Source of the DNA: Laburnicola sp. R22_1
Taxonomy: Eukaryota; Ascomycota; Dothideomycetes; Pleosporales; Didymosphaeriaceae
Assembly (NCBI GenBank): GCA_014281115.1
Contig: JACONQ010000008.1
Location: 1,054,001 to 1,118,000 of the forward strand
DNA length: 64,000 nucleotides
Direction of reading: 5' to 3'
In this document: piece after piece, positions 12,209 to 23,357 of the stretch
Numbering within the stretch: the stretch's first letter is position 1
How the letters are laid out: each line of letters begins with the position of its first letter
The notes under the pieces: model-generated
Database searches by the model: none
Seen by the model: only the letters and a program-made list of their open reading frames with translations
Told to the model about the DNA's origin: nothing
Position numbers and translations under genes: made by a program

Positions 12209-13200
12209 ATGATACGTCCACGCGTTCGCATAAGCCCTTTATCCGTACAGTCGCGCATTGCTCCTGTAAAATGGATCCCACGGCGCTCCATCACCTCCCC
12301 AGCATCTACCGTCCCGAAATCCACCGCACCCCCGCAACGCCGCCGCTTACTTTACGCATGGTACGGCCTCGTAGGATTCGCTGGTGTAGGTACAGGTCTC
12401 ACGATCCACAACTTTGTCAGTCCCTCGTTACCGGTTCGTGGGAGCCGCGAAGATGAACTTGCGCTCGCTGCGCTGTCGAAGGATGTTGAAGAGCTCGATA
12501 TTGTCAAGTACATGCGCTCGCAATGCTACCACCTGCATGAAGACACACCTCTGTCTGCTGCAGCGCAAGGGAAGCACAAAGGATGGATGGAGCTAGACGT
12601 CAAGACGCATATTACAGAGTCGAAGGTCGACAATGAGGAAAAGCCACGGACAATGACGAGCCATACCTTGGCTGGCAGCAAGGGATTGGGCGTACAGAGG
12701 GCGTTTTGGAACGCAGAAACACGCGAGCTGGTTGCTGTCGTTTGGTTTGGGACGGCATTGAGTGGGTGGCCGACGCTTGCGCATGGCGGTGCGATCGCGA
12801 CCATCTTCGAAGACTGCATGTCAAGGATGGTCGCAGGTCCTGACGTGCCAATCGGTAGGTCGCCTTGGACATCAATCTGCTTGCGACAAAGTGTTAACAG
12901 AAATGGACAGACACGATCAAACCACCGACATCCATGAGCATAACCTATGCCAAACCCACATTCAGCACCAATTTCTACATCCTACGGGCCCACTTCTCGA
13001 AACCAAAACTCCCCCAGACCGCGCCACCACGAGACCCGGAACCAGCGCCTGCGAAGTCCTGGCTGCCGTCCTGGAAAGACCTCACAAAGAAGGAGCAGGG
13101 TACTGAGTCAAAGAAGACAGTGGAGATCATTGGGACGCTCGAAAGTGTGGATGGGGAGCTAGGCGTCAGGGTAAAGGGCACTTTCTCTCTGCCGCTTTGA
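12209..13200 (+). CDS. Mitochondrial PaaI/THEM4-type thioesterase (hot-dog fold)
   Basis: 311-residue protein in two exons, 12209-12854 and 12911-13200, joined through a 56-bp intron in phase 1. The N-terminus (about residues 1-50) is rich in Arg, Ser and Pro and lacks acidic residues, as in a mitochondrial presequence; a hydrophobic, glycine-rich segment follows at about residues 50-72. The C-terminal half carries a 4HBT hot-dog thioesterase core. Its hallmark is GWPTLAHGGAIATIFED, in which the HGG turn and helical Asp/Glu line the acyl-CoA site. The expected reaction is hydrolysis of an acyl-CoA thioester; the substrate cannot be read from sequence. The frame is also open upstream of this ATG (to about 11903), but that stretch has no family similarity and includes the preceding intergenic region. 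Confidence 0.82.
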
Positions 13201-14546
13201 GGGAGTTACTAGATCAATTCCGTGTAATCAATGATACCCAGGCTTTCGAGCCCTTGCATTTCGAAAAATTCCCCGCTCGAGCTGCTGCGATTGAAGGCAT
13301 GGAGGAAGCTGTGCTTCGCGAAGGGCGGTATCGGTCGCTAGCTCTTTGCGCACGTTACTGCTCACATATCGATCGGGAGCATCGATTCAAGATTGACTTT
13401 CTCTTACATGCGATGAGCCAGAGCGCGATTTGACCGTCGTCCTCCCATCGATATCACCACTAGTGATTGTCTGCATGATCGAACCGGATCTTGGTTTTAA
13501 GCCGCGGGAAGAAACTGGATTGGAGTACCTCGAGGAGGTTGGAGATGGGGTGATCTTGTCCGGTGCCGATGAGGTCAGGAGAAGGCAAGAAGAAGGCTTC
13601 GTACGCATGGGAAAGGTGCATTTGGCATTTCGCGACACGCCCTTCGACCAGCCCAAGTTGCTACTGACATCGAGTACGCAACACCGTCGAATAGCTCTTC
13701 TCGCAGTTGAGCGATCAGGGTGATATGTTATTTTAGGTGGTGAACATGTAGCCGCCCGTATGGACCATTCTTGTAACGTGCAAAGGTATAGCTACCATAG
13801 AGGGGCATCGTACACTGCTGACGTAGTTACCCGGTTGTTGGCAAGACAGTACTCGGAGACGCAATAACGGTGTTATCATCAGGTGGCAGTATCATGACCG
13901 CACTCAGGATCCGATTTTTGATATTCGTTGTGCCTCCATATCCTCTGTGACAGTTGGCAGCAGCTTGACTAGAGGTAGGGCAATCACAACAAAGGTAACT
14001 TAGCTCACGGTCGATTGCAAGCATGTTGTATAAATGGTTGCGATTGTATAGTGAACGTGGCGTGACTAACGCGAACCAAAAGCGTAGCTTCCTAATTGAC
14101 ACACTGTTTTAGTGCCCCAGTTCGAGTTCGCTCCTTCCCCAGATGTCGACCCGCACCGACCTCAAAACAAACTCACGCCCGTCCCCACAGCTGCTTCCCT
14201 GGTACGTCCTCTCTTTCCCCCTGCCCCTCTCCCGCCTTTCTTCCATCCCATCGAACAATGCCACCCTCACTCGGTTTCCCGCGCCGCTAGATCCAGGTCG
14301 TTGGCGGCCAGCTTTTTGGATATCGACTACGTACATCCATTTACCCACCAAAACGACACGGTCTACTAGGGTATACCGGCGAGTGTCCCGTTCATTACGT
14401 ATAGCCCACGAAAATCTCCTTTAGGAACCGCCAATTCACCAACTTCGGTAGACTCCGCCGAGCAGTTCGGAGGCCCACTGGAAGACGGCTAACGCGACAT
14501 CCTAGCTGCAAATCGACTCTCAAGTCCGACGTTGTCTTCTGGTACT
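13201..14546. other. Intergenic; possible orphan ORF 13430-13723 (+)
   Basis: A 97-codon plus-strand frame (13430-13723) has a run of charged residues (GLEYLEEVGDGVILSGADE, then RRRQEEGF) that looks more protein-like than its surroundings. It has no recognised domain, and the opposite strand is also open. A neighbouring frame at 13197-13433 could be an upstream exon, but I found no convincing junction. I do not call it a gene. The remainder is ordinary intergenic DNA before the FLC-like gene. Confidence 0.3.
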
Positions 14547-14965
14547 ATGTCTTTGTACAAAATGGCTACACTGGCGTCTCAACGACCACTTTTTGCACTC
14601 CTGTTCATACTCCTGGCATTCCTCGGACCGGTCGCCCTTGCGGTAAAAGATGGATTTGTTCCCGCAACCATTGACGGAAAAAAGTACCTGGTGCGAGACG
14701 ACCGGAGACCCTCACTGTACACTAAAGATTATGGAGATTGTATGGGAGGAAGCAGTATCAACGTGACCCGCTTCGACGCTGCGTACTACAAAGACAACAT
14801 GATAGTCCTCTTTCATCTCGGCGGAGAGACAGCCCTAAAGAATGAATCAATCATTAGTACGTCGCTCAAATGGCGTGCATGAAGAAATGGAACTAACCTC
14901 TGCCAGTGTACATCGGCGTCTTCGCCTACGGCGAAGCGCGGTTTGACTTGACTTTCAATCCATGC

Positions 14966-14973
14966 AGTGCGAA
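14966..14973. repeat. Left target-site duplication (AGTGCGAA)
   Basis: The same 8 bases occur at 17253-17260, directly after the right end of the element. The flanking FLC exon reads through correctly only if one copy is removed. Because the element also begins with CA, the duplication could be scored as up to 10 bp. Confidence 0.92.
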
Positions 14974-17252
14974 CAGTGTTGACAACGTACCGTAGCGAGT
15001 ACGGCCGCAAGTACGGCCGAGCCGTGCACGGTGTACCGTGGGTCACCACCTGGTGCACGGTTTCCAGATGCCCACACCCACAACTTTTGAAGCTGTAGAG
15101 TCGCATATATATTGTATTATCGCGAGATTTTTTAGTGGACGGCTTTTAAGGATCTATTTGATCGATTGGCAACGATAAACTACGTGCGATACCTCTGTGG
15201 AAGGCGTACTTTGCGGGTGCGCGTGGCAGGGCCGGGTGTAGGCACCACATCAACTACAGATGATATATCCACACCAACATCCTCTGTCTCCTTAGCGACT
15301 TGAGGAGGTGGTGCAAAGGCCTTTGGACGGCGTCTATTACCCTTTTTGGAGAATTGTATGTCTTGTTGGAGTTGCTTTTTGGCTTCGCGCGCGATCCTAG
15401 CTTCTTCGCGCTGCACGGCCTTCTCGCGCTGTTCTTGAAGGCGTATTTCTTTGGCCACCTCTCTCATGCGCTGCCTCTCTTCAAGCATGGTAGCCTTCTC
15501 CTGCTTCTGCTGCTCCCTACGCTTAATCTCCTCGGACTTCTGTTGTTGTAGTAGCTGCTCGTCGGCATCCTTTTGTGCTTGGCGATCGCGGGCGTCCTTA
15601 ACTTTGGATGGCGACCAGAATATAGCTCCACCATTATACTCCTGCGGTGCCTCAAGTAATAGAGGCTTGCCACGTTGACGGCGCTTCTTCTCATTGACAA
15701 GGGCCCCTCTGAGTCGCTCGTTTTCATGCTGGAGGAGCTGTTTTTGTACAGCCATCACGTGAATCGTCTGGCTTAGCTGTTGGGAGCGTCGATCGTAGAT
15801 ATCCTCCACTACCTGGCGCAGTAGTCGCTCAATCTTTCTCCAATCTGAAGCGCTGAGTACGGAAGTAGTACTATCGCTTGACGAGGGCCTCTCAGTCTCC
15901 TCTATTTTGAACTTCTTAAGTATAGCCTCTGGGTCTAACGGCGAAAGCCCTGTGACTTTAAAAGCCGTTAAGATCGTCTTTTCCTTGAACGTTGTATGCC
16001 AGGCCTTATAGAACAAGCGGAAGAAGTCTCTTTTTGTAATCGCGGAGATGCCCTGGCAACTATACATGAACTTGGAGAGCTCGTTTAAGTAGGCAGTTGA
16101 TAGAGGCTTAAAAAGGCAGACGTCGAGCGGCTGCAAGGTGTGGGTAGCGTGGGGAGGATAGACGGCCAGAAGAATCCGATTGTTGTTGTAAAACTTGATA
16201 AACTCCATCGATATATGTGAGCCATGGCCGTTAAGGATAAGTAGACGATATAATCGTCTTGCCTTTGCTTTTGTTTCGCGATTAAACACCTGTTTAAGCT
16301 ATGCGAGCCCTAGCTTATTGTTGGTCTATCCGCTGGGCGATGAGGCAAAGAAGGTTTTGTGCTCTGTAGGGTCGAAATCTTGAAGCCATAAGTCTTGTAT
16401 CTTGCCAGAAACAGCCTGATAAATTAGCGCAGGCGTGAGATAGCTGCCGTTGGAGCAAATACAGGCTATCGTAGTTATCTACTCCCTGTTGCTGTCCTGG
16501 AGTGCTTGTTTAACGCCTCCGTGATCATATCAATGGCGGGAGAACACGCGCTTCATTTTTGACAGCACCCTGATTAAGAAGCCTTTCTTATCCATATTGT
16601 AGATATTGCGAGCCTCGATATCGTACTGAGTTATCTTCTGGTCCAGGAGCTTAAAAAATAGGGCGTATTTAAAGGCAGAGTCAGCTCTGTGGCGTGTGGA
16701 ATCGATGCTGGATGCCCATTGAGATACAAGCTTAATGTGATGCCGCGCAATAAAGCGATCAACCCAGTTTTTTCCTGGCTCTTTTCCTGCTATTTCTGCT
16801 GCGAAATTCCGTATCATCTCCCTTGTAGGTGGTAGCCCTTGTACATAGAGCTTATCAATATATTGTACGAGCTTAGTTTCCTGTGTAGAGTTAAGAAGGC
16901 GCATATTATCGACTTTCTCCGCATAGCTGCCGATAACCCCGCGGTGACGCTTCGACAGCAACGTTCGATTAACACCGTACTTTTTCGCAGTCTGAGTATA
17001 ATTAGGCTTCTCTCTAAGCTTTAGCAATTTTAACGACTCTAGGGCAGCCTCTATTGGGTGTATATTGGTGGTGTAAAGCGATTCTGAAAGTACGAGAGAT
17101 TTGGTGTTGGCCGTGCACGAGGTGGGGCCGTGCACGAGGTGGTGACCCACGGTATAGAGTGCGCTTTCAACCTTGAAATTAGCCAACATACAATCTGTGC
17201 ACGGCTCGGCCGTACTTGCGGCCGTACTCGCTACGGTACGTTGTCAACGCTG
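14974..17252 (-). mobile_element. pogo-like DNA transposon with 8-bp target duplication
   Basis: 2,279-bp element bounded by 56-bp terminal inverted repeats (14974-15029 and 17197-17252) that differ at one position (CAGTGTTGAC against CAGCGTTGAC). The direct repeat AGTGCGAA flanks it at 14966-14973 and 17253-17260. A second inverted block (TACCGTGGGTCACCACCT) lies inside each end, displaced by about 40 bp at the right end. The interior encodes a degenerate DDE_1/CENP-B-type transposase on the minus strand. Pogo, Fot1 and Tc1 relatives duplicate TA; an 8-bp duplication with CAG termini is typical of hAT elements. Confidence 0.93.
15180..17189 (-). pseudogene. DDE_1 (pogo/CENP-B type) transposase, RIP-inactivated
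   Basis: One continuous 670-codon frame without indels, broken by four internal stops (TGA at 16530-16532, then three TAGs). The N-terminal part has a psq-type helix-turn-helix (YTQTAKKYGVNRTLLSKRHRG) and a CENP-B-like second DNA-binding segment. The DDE core begins at NMDKKGF (first Asp) and ends at TLQPLDVCLFKPL (third Asp). The second catalytic Asp, normally in LLILDGHGSH, is Asn here. The three TAGs sit where Trp is conserved, and with the Asp-to-Asn change they fit C-to-T at CpA. A Met is also missing just before HPIEAALESL, the usual start region, where ATA is found. The C-terminal part is a Lys/Arg/Gln-rich coiled coil. It cannot produce transposase. Confidence 0.9.
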
Positions 17253-19805
17253 AGTGCGAACATCAAGAGGTAGGTGATCTTTATGTTCGACAAAAAAAGT
17301 CCTAACACGTACAGCGCATGTCCACTTCGAGCTGGATTCCCCGTCGAAGCTAGTGGTATCATACCCATCAGCCAAAAGGATGTCGCCGGAATTCCCCCAA
17401 TTGCCATGTCTATCCCGGATTTCGAAGGTCAGGCCATTCTCAGGATCTTCTCGAACTCTACGCAAAGTGAAATCGGCTGCTACTCGGGCGTCGTTACTAA
17501 TGGCAGTTCGTTCTCACAGCAAGTATGGGTAAGTTCGATCCTCGGAGCTTTCACGATCATTACCGTTCTTTCCTCTTTTGTTACTGTGATTGTTGGGGAC
17601 AATTTTCCAGAGATAAGAAAGCATTACGCACACTCGTTCTCCGTACTAGTCACTTTTGCCGCCTGGCAGCACATCTACTTTACCGGCGCTCTCTCGATGA
17701 ATTGGCCATCCGTGCTTGTTGCTTTTTGGAGTAACTACGCATGGGCTGGTGGAATGATATACTCAGAGGCCATGCAAAACACGATCAACAAATTTATCGG
17801 CAGTAATAAAGGCAACACAACGGTAGTTGGTGCAGCGGATACAGGCATGGCAAATCCGGAACTTGGCGGTGGTTATGACATCCAGGAAATTTACAACAAA
17901 CGGCATGAATTTACACAAGCTCTGGATATCCCTGGGCTCGACAATACCATCGGGCGCCGCTTCGAAGACGTTCTGACCAAAAGAGAGCTCGTAGATTCGG
18001 CTAGTGGCTATACTTGGTATGGTCATCCAGTCAAACCCGGGATCCCATTACCAGGAAACTACTCTGGTTTTGCAGGAACACTTGCTCAAGACAGCATTCC
18101 TGCTTCGAACGCATTCATGACCGGCTTGATGTGGTTCCTCGTTCTGCTCGCCGGCATTATTGTCTCCGTCGCCGCGTTCAAGTTCCTTATAGAGGGAATG
18201 CATTCGTCAAACATGATTAAACGCGACCGATTGGCATACTTCCGGGCTCATTGGCTTGGATACACTGCGCTTGCTGTTCTTCGTACCCTATATATCTGCT
18301 TTTTCATGCTCATGTTTCTCGCCCTCTTTCAATTCAGTTATCTCACCTCGCCTAAACCGATCGCTGTTGCCTGGGCACTCTTTCTGGTTCTGATACTGGT
18401 ACTGGGTGGACTAGCTGGGTACGCGTTGTTTTACGGAATCAAATTCGGCCACTACGCTTCCGAGCCAGACTACTTGAACATTGAGAAGAGACGGATACTG
18501 AAAGGGTTTCCCTGGTTCGGCATTGAACGCAACAGCAGCTGTCCCCGTTCGGAAGACAAGAAATATGCCGGTTTCATACCGTGGTGGAGAGTTCGCCCTG
18601 CACCCGAAGAGTCATCTATCCACGATAATGAAGAGTATATTAAGAAATTTGGATGGCTTGCTGCTCGCTTTCGCAAGACGCGATGGTGGTTCTTCTCTGC
18701 CTGGCTTGTTTACGAGCTTGTGCGCGCATGTTTCTTAGCCGGGGCCTCTGGATCACCTTTGCTGCAAGTTTTCGGTCTTCTTGCGGCTGAGGTCATCGCA
18801 TTCATCGGCATCATCATATTGAAGCCGTTCGAAGGTCAACGGTTGAACGTGATCGTGGTTTACTTCCTTGGATTTAGCAAAATTGCAACAGTCGGTCTTT
18901 CCGTGGCATTCGACAAGCATTTCGGAATTCCACGGATCATCGCAACTGTGATCGGCCTTGTCATCATCGTGATTCAGGGCATATTGACCACTGCCGTTTT
19001 GGTCGCTATCATGCTGGGAGCGGTAACAAGCTACATGTCGATAACGAGAAACCGACACACCATTCGCCCGACGCGGTGGATCTCAATCCGCCAAAGGTAT
19101 TTCAATCACTTGGACTTGAGAATGGATAGTAGCTCACGTCCACGGAAAACCAAGATGGAGCGAGCAGCCGAGTCCGTTCCGGAGCCGGAGATACCGAAAG
19201 GACCCTACTTCAGCGTGAAGAATGTTCGAAGAATGGCCAAAGTCGAGGATGAGGACGAGGAGTTCATGAACGAGATCAACAATTTTTCAACCTCGCGGCT
19301 TTCACTCCCGCCACAGTACTGCGGTTCCATAAACACAACTCCGGAGGGTCGTACGACAGCACCAAGTCTCCAGTCCCGAATGTCTTACTCGAGCCTGCCT
19401 TATGGGGCCCATTTACACCGGGAGATTTGGAGCACTCAAGATTTCACAGAACACTTCGTGCCGAGGCGACCAAAGACAGTGAGCAACCCTGTGGTGACCC
19501 CAGAAGACGCTCGTCGACCCAAGAGTAGGGTGGATCCACCTTTTATCACTCGAATTGCTGGCAGCGAGAGTGCAGCACGAAAGTCTAGTCCGCTCAGTGC
19601 GAGCGTCAGCCGATCCATCACGCCTGTAGCATTCACAGGATACGGGGAAGGTTCTGGAAGTTCCATCCCTCGGCCTAGCACTCCACACCCAGAGAGGCTG
19701 CCAAGCGGCTCAAGACGGCAGTTGCGGGCCTTGGTCAGCGAGTCTGGTATTCCACTTCTTCCGATGACTTTGCACGCGATGAATGCGACAAAGGATTCGC
19801 AATGA

Positions 19806-21028
19806 AGAAAGACGTACGAGCTGGGAGCGGGGTACGAGAAATGACGGTAGCGAGCACATTCCCACTGAACAGCTTTAGCAAGCTCAACGAGATAGCGATA
19901 CAATAACGACATGCACGTGGCCTCGTCGGCGAATTTTGCATCTTCGACCTGCTATACCTTAGGGCGCTGATGGGAAGCGGGTTTTCGAGCACTGCATCAG
20001 GTAAACACTACTCGCTTACGGCCTGATGGCTTCGGACGTCTTGCATTCCTTTTTTATCTCCTTGGACACGGCATTAAACGTATCCGCATCGGACATGGTG
20101 TGGAGATCATCTTGGCGACTTTGGGGGTTATCTCGTATAAGAATGAGTGTGTACGATAACGGGTATTTGATAGGACTTGGCAAACTGCGGAGGAATTGAT
20201 AACGAATGATATGGGCTTACGAGACTGCTTGAGAGGAGCTCATAGTTGCAATAGCCTGTTAATGTGATGTTGTGTGCTGTACAATGCTGAGAACTAGTCT
20301 ACCGGTAAAGCACGGTCGTGATGGTGCATCTCAACAAGCGTGGGTTGGGGTGGGGTCAGTTACTAGGCAAGTAATATCGACAAAAAGGTCTCGAACGATA
20401 ACGTCAGGTAAAGGAGATGAGATTCAGATGGATGAGCGAAATGACGGCATGGGCAAATTGGCAATCTATCAGATTTGGCATGCTACTACGTCTTGTGACG
20501 CCACAGGGGACGGGTACAAATAAGGCAGGGTTAGAGTTAGTGCGGTGATCGCTGCCGCTTTGGGGTGCGTACGTACGGCGCTAAGGGTGGAGAGCAGGTT
20601 TTGAGAGTGATGGGCGTTTGCGATTGCGGTTGCGCTGCCCATGCATGAAGTGAGGAAACCCGTGTGGTTGGGCGGGGCGCGCATCTGAGCGTCGCGTCGG
20701 GTGGTGAAAGAGCAAGGGCACGCACATAGCATGCGCTGGTGACGTCAGGTGTGGTTGGCAGGAATGCGCGCCTGGGTTTATTTGTGAGGGGCGCTCGCGG
20801 TCAGTGTGCGACATCTTTACCTGTCTACCTACATACCTCGCTCGCAAAAGAAAACAGCAACCGATCGGCTTGACCACACGAACCTCTCTCCCGCAAAACA
20901 AAGGTATGCATGGAGCTGTCTCGCTGCCTGTCGGCGCCCGCCTGGAACATGTTGCTAATGAAGGAACGTAGAACACCCGCACCACCACAAACCTCAATCC
21001 CAACCTTAACCCCCCACCAACCGACATC
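19806..21028. other. Intergenic, no gene seen
   Basis: Between the FLC-like gene and the small lipidation-type gene. Frames are short and mutually overlapping. The last 250 bp upstream of 21029 are probably promoter and leader of that gene. No repeats stand out. Confidence 0.5.
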
Positions 21029-21307
21029 ATGGGTGCCGTAGTCTCCTGCGTACGTCCTCGACTCACCATCACGGCATGCCCTGCACGACGACCACGAGCC
21101 TAACAAGCGAAATAGATCAAGTCCGTGCTACGCACCATCGGCAACTGCCTCATGGCCATCGTGAACGCCATCGGCGCCGCCTGCACCGCCGTCATCAACG
21201 CCATCGTCTCCCTGTTCGACATCATCATCAGCTGCCTCACCTGCGGCAGGGGCGGCTCCCGGCGCCGCCGCATGACGACGCGTACCCATCATACTAGCAG
21301 AGTCTAG
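21029..21307 (+). CDS. 70-residue N-myristoylation-type small protein
   Basis: Two exons, 21029-21049 (MGAVVSC) and 21116-21307, joined through a 66-bp phase-0 intron (GTACGT donor, AATAG acceptor). Gly2 followed by small residues fits an N-myristoylation signal, and Cys7 could be palmitoylated. The body has repeated amphipathic Ile/Ala/Val stretches spaced by Cys (GNCLMAIVNAIG, AVINAIVSLFDIIISCLTCG) and ends in a short Arg-rich basic tail (SRRRR). It resembles a short conserved protein of unknown function that I have seen across filamentous ascomycetes; that resemblance is from memory. A membrane-attached peripheral protein is inferred. The tiny first exon carries the whole lipidation signal and would be missed by ORF-only annotation. 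Confidence 0.75.
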
Positions 21308-21840
21308 TAGCCTCTCATGTTGCCTTCCTTTTGTGACTCTCTCCTACAGTCCAGTCACAGGGGAGCGCATGAGACGGGCGCGATCCTTCTGGACATTCTA
21401 GATCGAAACGGAGGGAAACTCGAGAGCGAACGCAGCGAGCGGCACGACGTGGTAATGCATTGATATGGCGTGTACTATGAAGTTTTTCCTTGAGGAGGAT
21501 GGAATCGAGAATCAGAGGCGGCATGGTGGTGGTGGCGGTGGATGAGCGCATTCTTGATCATCACGACTGCGTTGTATGTATACCCCCTTTTCGAATCCAA
21601 GGTTTTCACTATTGCGTTTCACATTGTCCTCGCCTTCTGGCTGCTGCCATGGCTGAAATTGCTACTAATTCCATGGTCAAGCCTCACGCACGGCAATTCT
21701 GATCAGTCATCGGCCATCTCCATGAGGGGTATCCATATATTCGTAACGAAGCTCGCGACCAAAGTTCTATCCGCGGTACAACTTCACAAGCAAAGATTTT
21801 CCGATCCCACGTACGCCAAACCCACCTCCATCTCAACATC
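21308..21840. other. Convergent 3' region, nothing firm
   Basis: Intergenic space between the small lipidation-type gene (plus) and argininosuccinate lyase (minus). A 100-codon hydrophobic plus frame (21542-21844) overlaps the lyase stop codon and has no family signal, so I treat it as chance. Confidence 0.4.
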
Positions 21841-23357
21841 CTAGAGCTGCTCCTTCAACATCTCAATCTGTTCCCTCACAGCGCTCTTGCTCGTGCCCCC
21901 TGTGGCATTCTTCAGCTCCACAGCTCGCTCGTAATCAAGGCACTCAACGACATCATCACCTAACCGCGAGTCAATGCCCTTGAGCTGCTCCACGCTAAGT
22001 TTGTCCATCGGCACGCCCTGGTCCTCCGCCAGCGCTACAACACGTCCCGAGATGTGGTGGCCCTCGCGGAACGGAACGCCTTTCCTAACGAGATAATCTG
22101 CGAATTCCGTCGCCAGCATCTCAGGCGCCAAAGCGGCCATCATCTTCTCTGGGTTGATGGTGAGGGTCGAGAGCACCCCTGTTCCGATCTGCATGGAATC
22201 GCCGACCGTCTTGATGTGGTCGATGAGCGGCTCAACCGACTCTTGCAGATCCTTGTTGTACGTCGTAGGCAGGCCCTTGATCGTCACATACAGCCCAGCC
22301 ATGTGTCCGAATGCGCGTCCCGACTTGCCCCTGATCAGCTCGAGCGAATCCGCATTCTTCTTCTGCGGCATGAGCGAGCTACCCGTCGAATACGCGTCCG
22401 CCAGCCTCACAAAGCCAAACTCCAAACTCGAGTAGATGATCAGATCCTCGGCCCACCGCGACATCTTGAGCATGAAGCTGGAGCCCCACTGTAATGTCTC
22501 GAAGACGAAGTCGCGATCTCCGACGGCGTTGAGCGAGTTGGGGAGGAGGCCCTCGAAGCCGAGCTCTTCGGCCATGGCGTGACGATCGATGTTGAACGGG
22601 TTTCCGGCGAGCGCACCGCAGCCTAGAGGGGAACGGTTTACGCGCTTGATCACCTCGCGGAGGCGCTCGAGTTCTTGGGAGAAGGCGGTTGCGTGGGAGA
22701 GGATCCAATGGGACCATCGGATGGGCTGAGCTTTCTGGAGATGGGTGTAGCCGGGCATCTGTAGCACGCAATATCAGCATTGCGATTCAGCATTTGTGCT
22801 GTGGGTGTGCGCGAGGCTTACCAGCACATCGATCTCCGCCTCGGCCCTCTGCACACTCGTCTTGATCAACTGAACGAGATATTTCTCTAGCGTCCTCAGT
22901 TCCTCCCTCAACCACAAGCGCATATCCGTCGCAACCTGCTCATTGCGACTCCTCCCTGTGTGCAGCTTCCCCCCGACCTCTTTGCCAATGATCTCGCTCA
23001 GCCGCCTCTCGTTCGCCGTATGGATGTCCTCATCATTGTCCTTGACCACAAAGCTATCCGACGCCCACTCTTCCTTGATCTGCGCGAACCCCTTCTCAAT
23101 GGCCGCGAACTCATCTTCAGTGAGAATCCCGTTGTTGAAATTGGCGCGCGCAAAAGCGATGCTACCGGCGATGTCTTGGGCGTAGAAGAGGCGGTCGTAG
23201 GGCAGGGAAGCATTGTACTGCTCCATGACGGGGTCGAGGCCCTCTGCGCGCCTGTTAGTCGTTGACATCTCATGGCGGATGCGCGCATTGGGGAATACTG
23301 ACGTGTGAAACGGCCTCCCCAGAGCATGTTCTCTGCTACTTTCTTTTGTGACGCCAT
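21841..23357 (-). CDS. arg4: Argininosuccinate lyase
   Basis: Last enzyme of arginine synthesis: splits argininosuccinate into arginine and fumarate in the cytosol, as a homotetramer of the fumarase/aspartase superfamily. Exons 23303-23357, 22822-23243 and 21841-22758; introns of 59 and 63 bp. The spliced protein is 464 residues, the usual length. The N-terminus [20 protein letters not shown], the [16 protein letters not shown] block with the substrate-binding Asn, and the signature loop [20 protein letters not shown] with the catalytic Ser are all intact. The first intron interrupts RFT/QGL and the second lies before [12 protein letters not shown]; both restore family motifs exactly. The start is the first in-frame ATG and gives the family N-terminus. 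It is transcribed away from the kinase-like gene across a 714-bp shared upstream region. Confidence 0.97.

Larger units (their letters stand above)
14547..19805 (+). pseudogene. FLC/TRP-like membrane protein gene, split by a transposon
   Basis: Fungal FLC family (flavin-carrier / TRP-like) gene; members have a signal peptide, a lumenal ML-like domain, about nine membrane helices and a cytosolic tail, and act at ER, plasma membrane or vacuole in calcium and cell-wall homeostasis. Exon 1 is 14547-14856 (signal peptide at about residues 6-31); exon 2 starts at 14907 and is interrupted after 14973 by a 2,279-bp element; it resumes at 17261-17269; exon 3 is 17315-19805. Counting the 8-bp target duplication once, the exons sum to 2,877 nt and one unbroken frame of 958 residues, joining FNPCSAN to IKSACPL within the ML-like domain. 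Exon 3 encodes the TRP-like helices (about residues 205-640) and a Ser/Arg-rich tail. The downstream frame is undecayed, so insertion is probably recent or absent from other strains. As sequenced, the product stops soon after residue 125. Confidence 0.88.

Noticed and set aside
14974..17252. Standard TA target duplication for the pogo-like element
   Set aside because: The host exon fixes the junctions; no TA lies at either end, while AGTGCGAA is duplicated exactly.
17274..19805. 843-residue intact gene starting at MIFMFDKK
   Set aside because: That start lies in an intron (17270-17314). The frame is the third exon of the transposon-split FLC-like gene.
21542..21844. 100-codon hydrophobic plus-strand ORF
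   Set aside because: Overlaps the lyase stop codon, no family match, and its hydrophobicity could arise from T-rich intergenic DNA.
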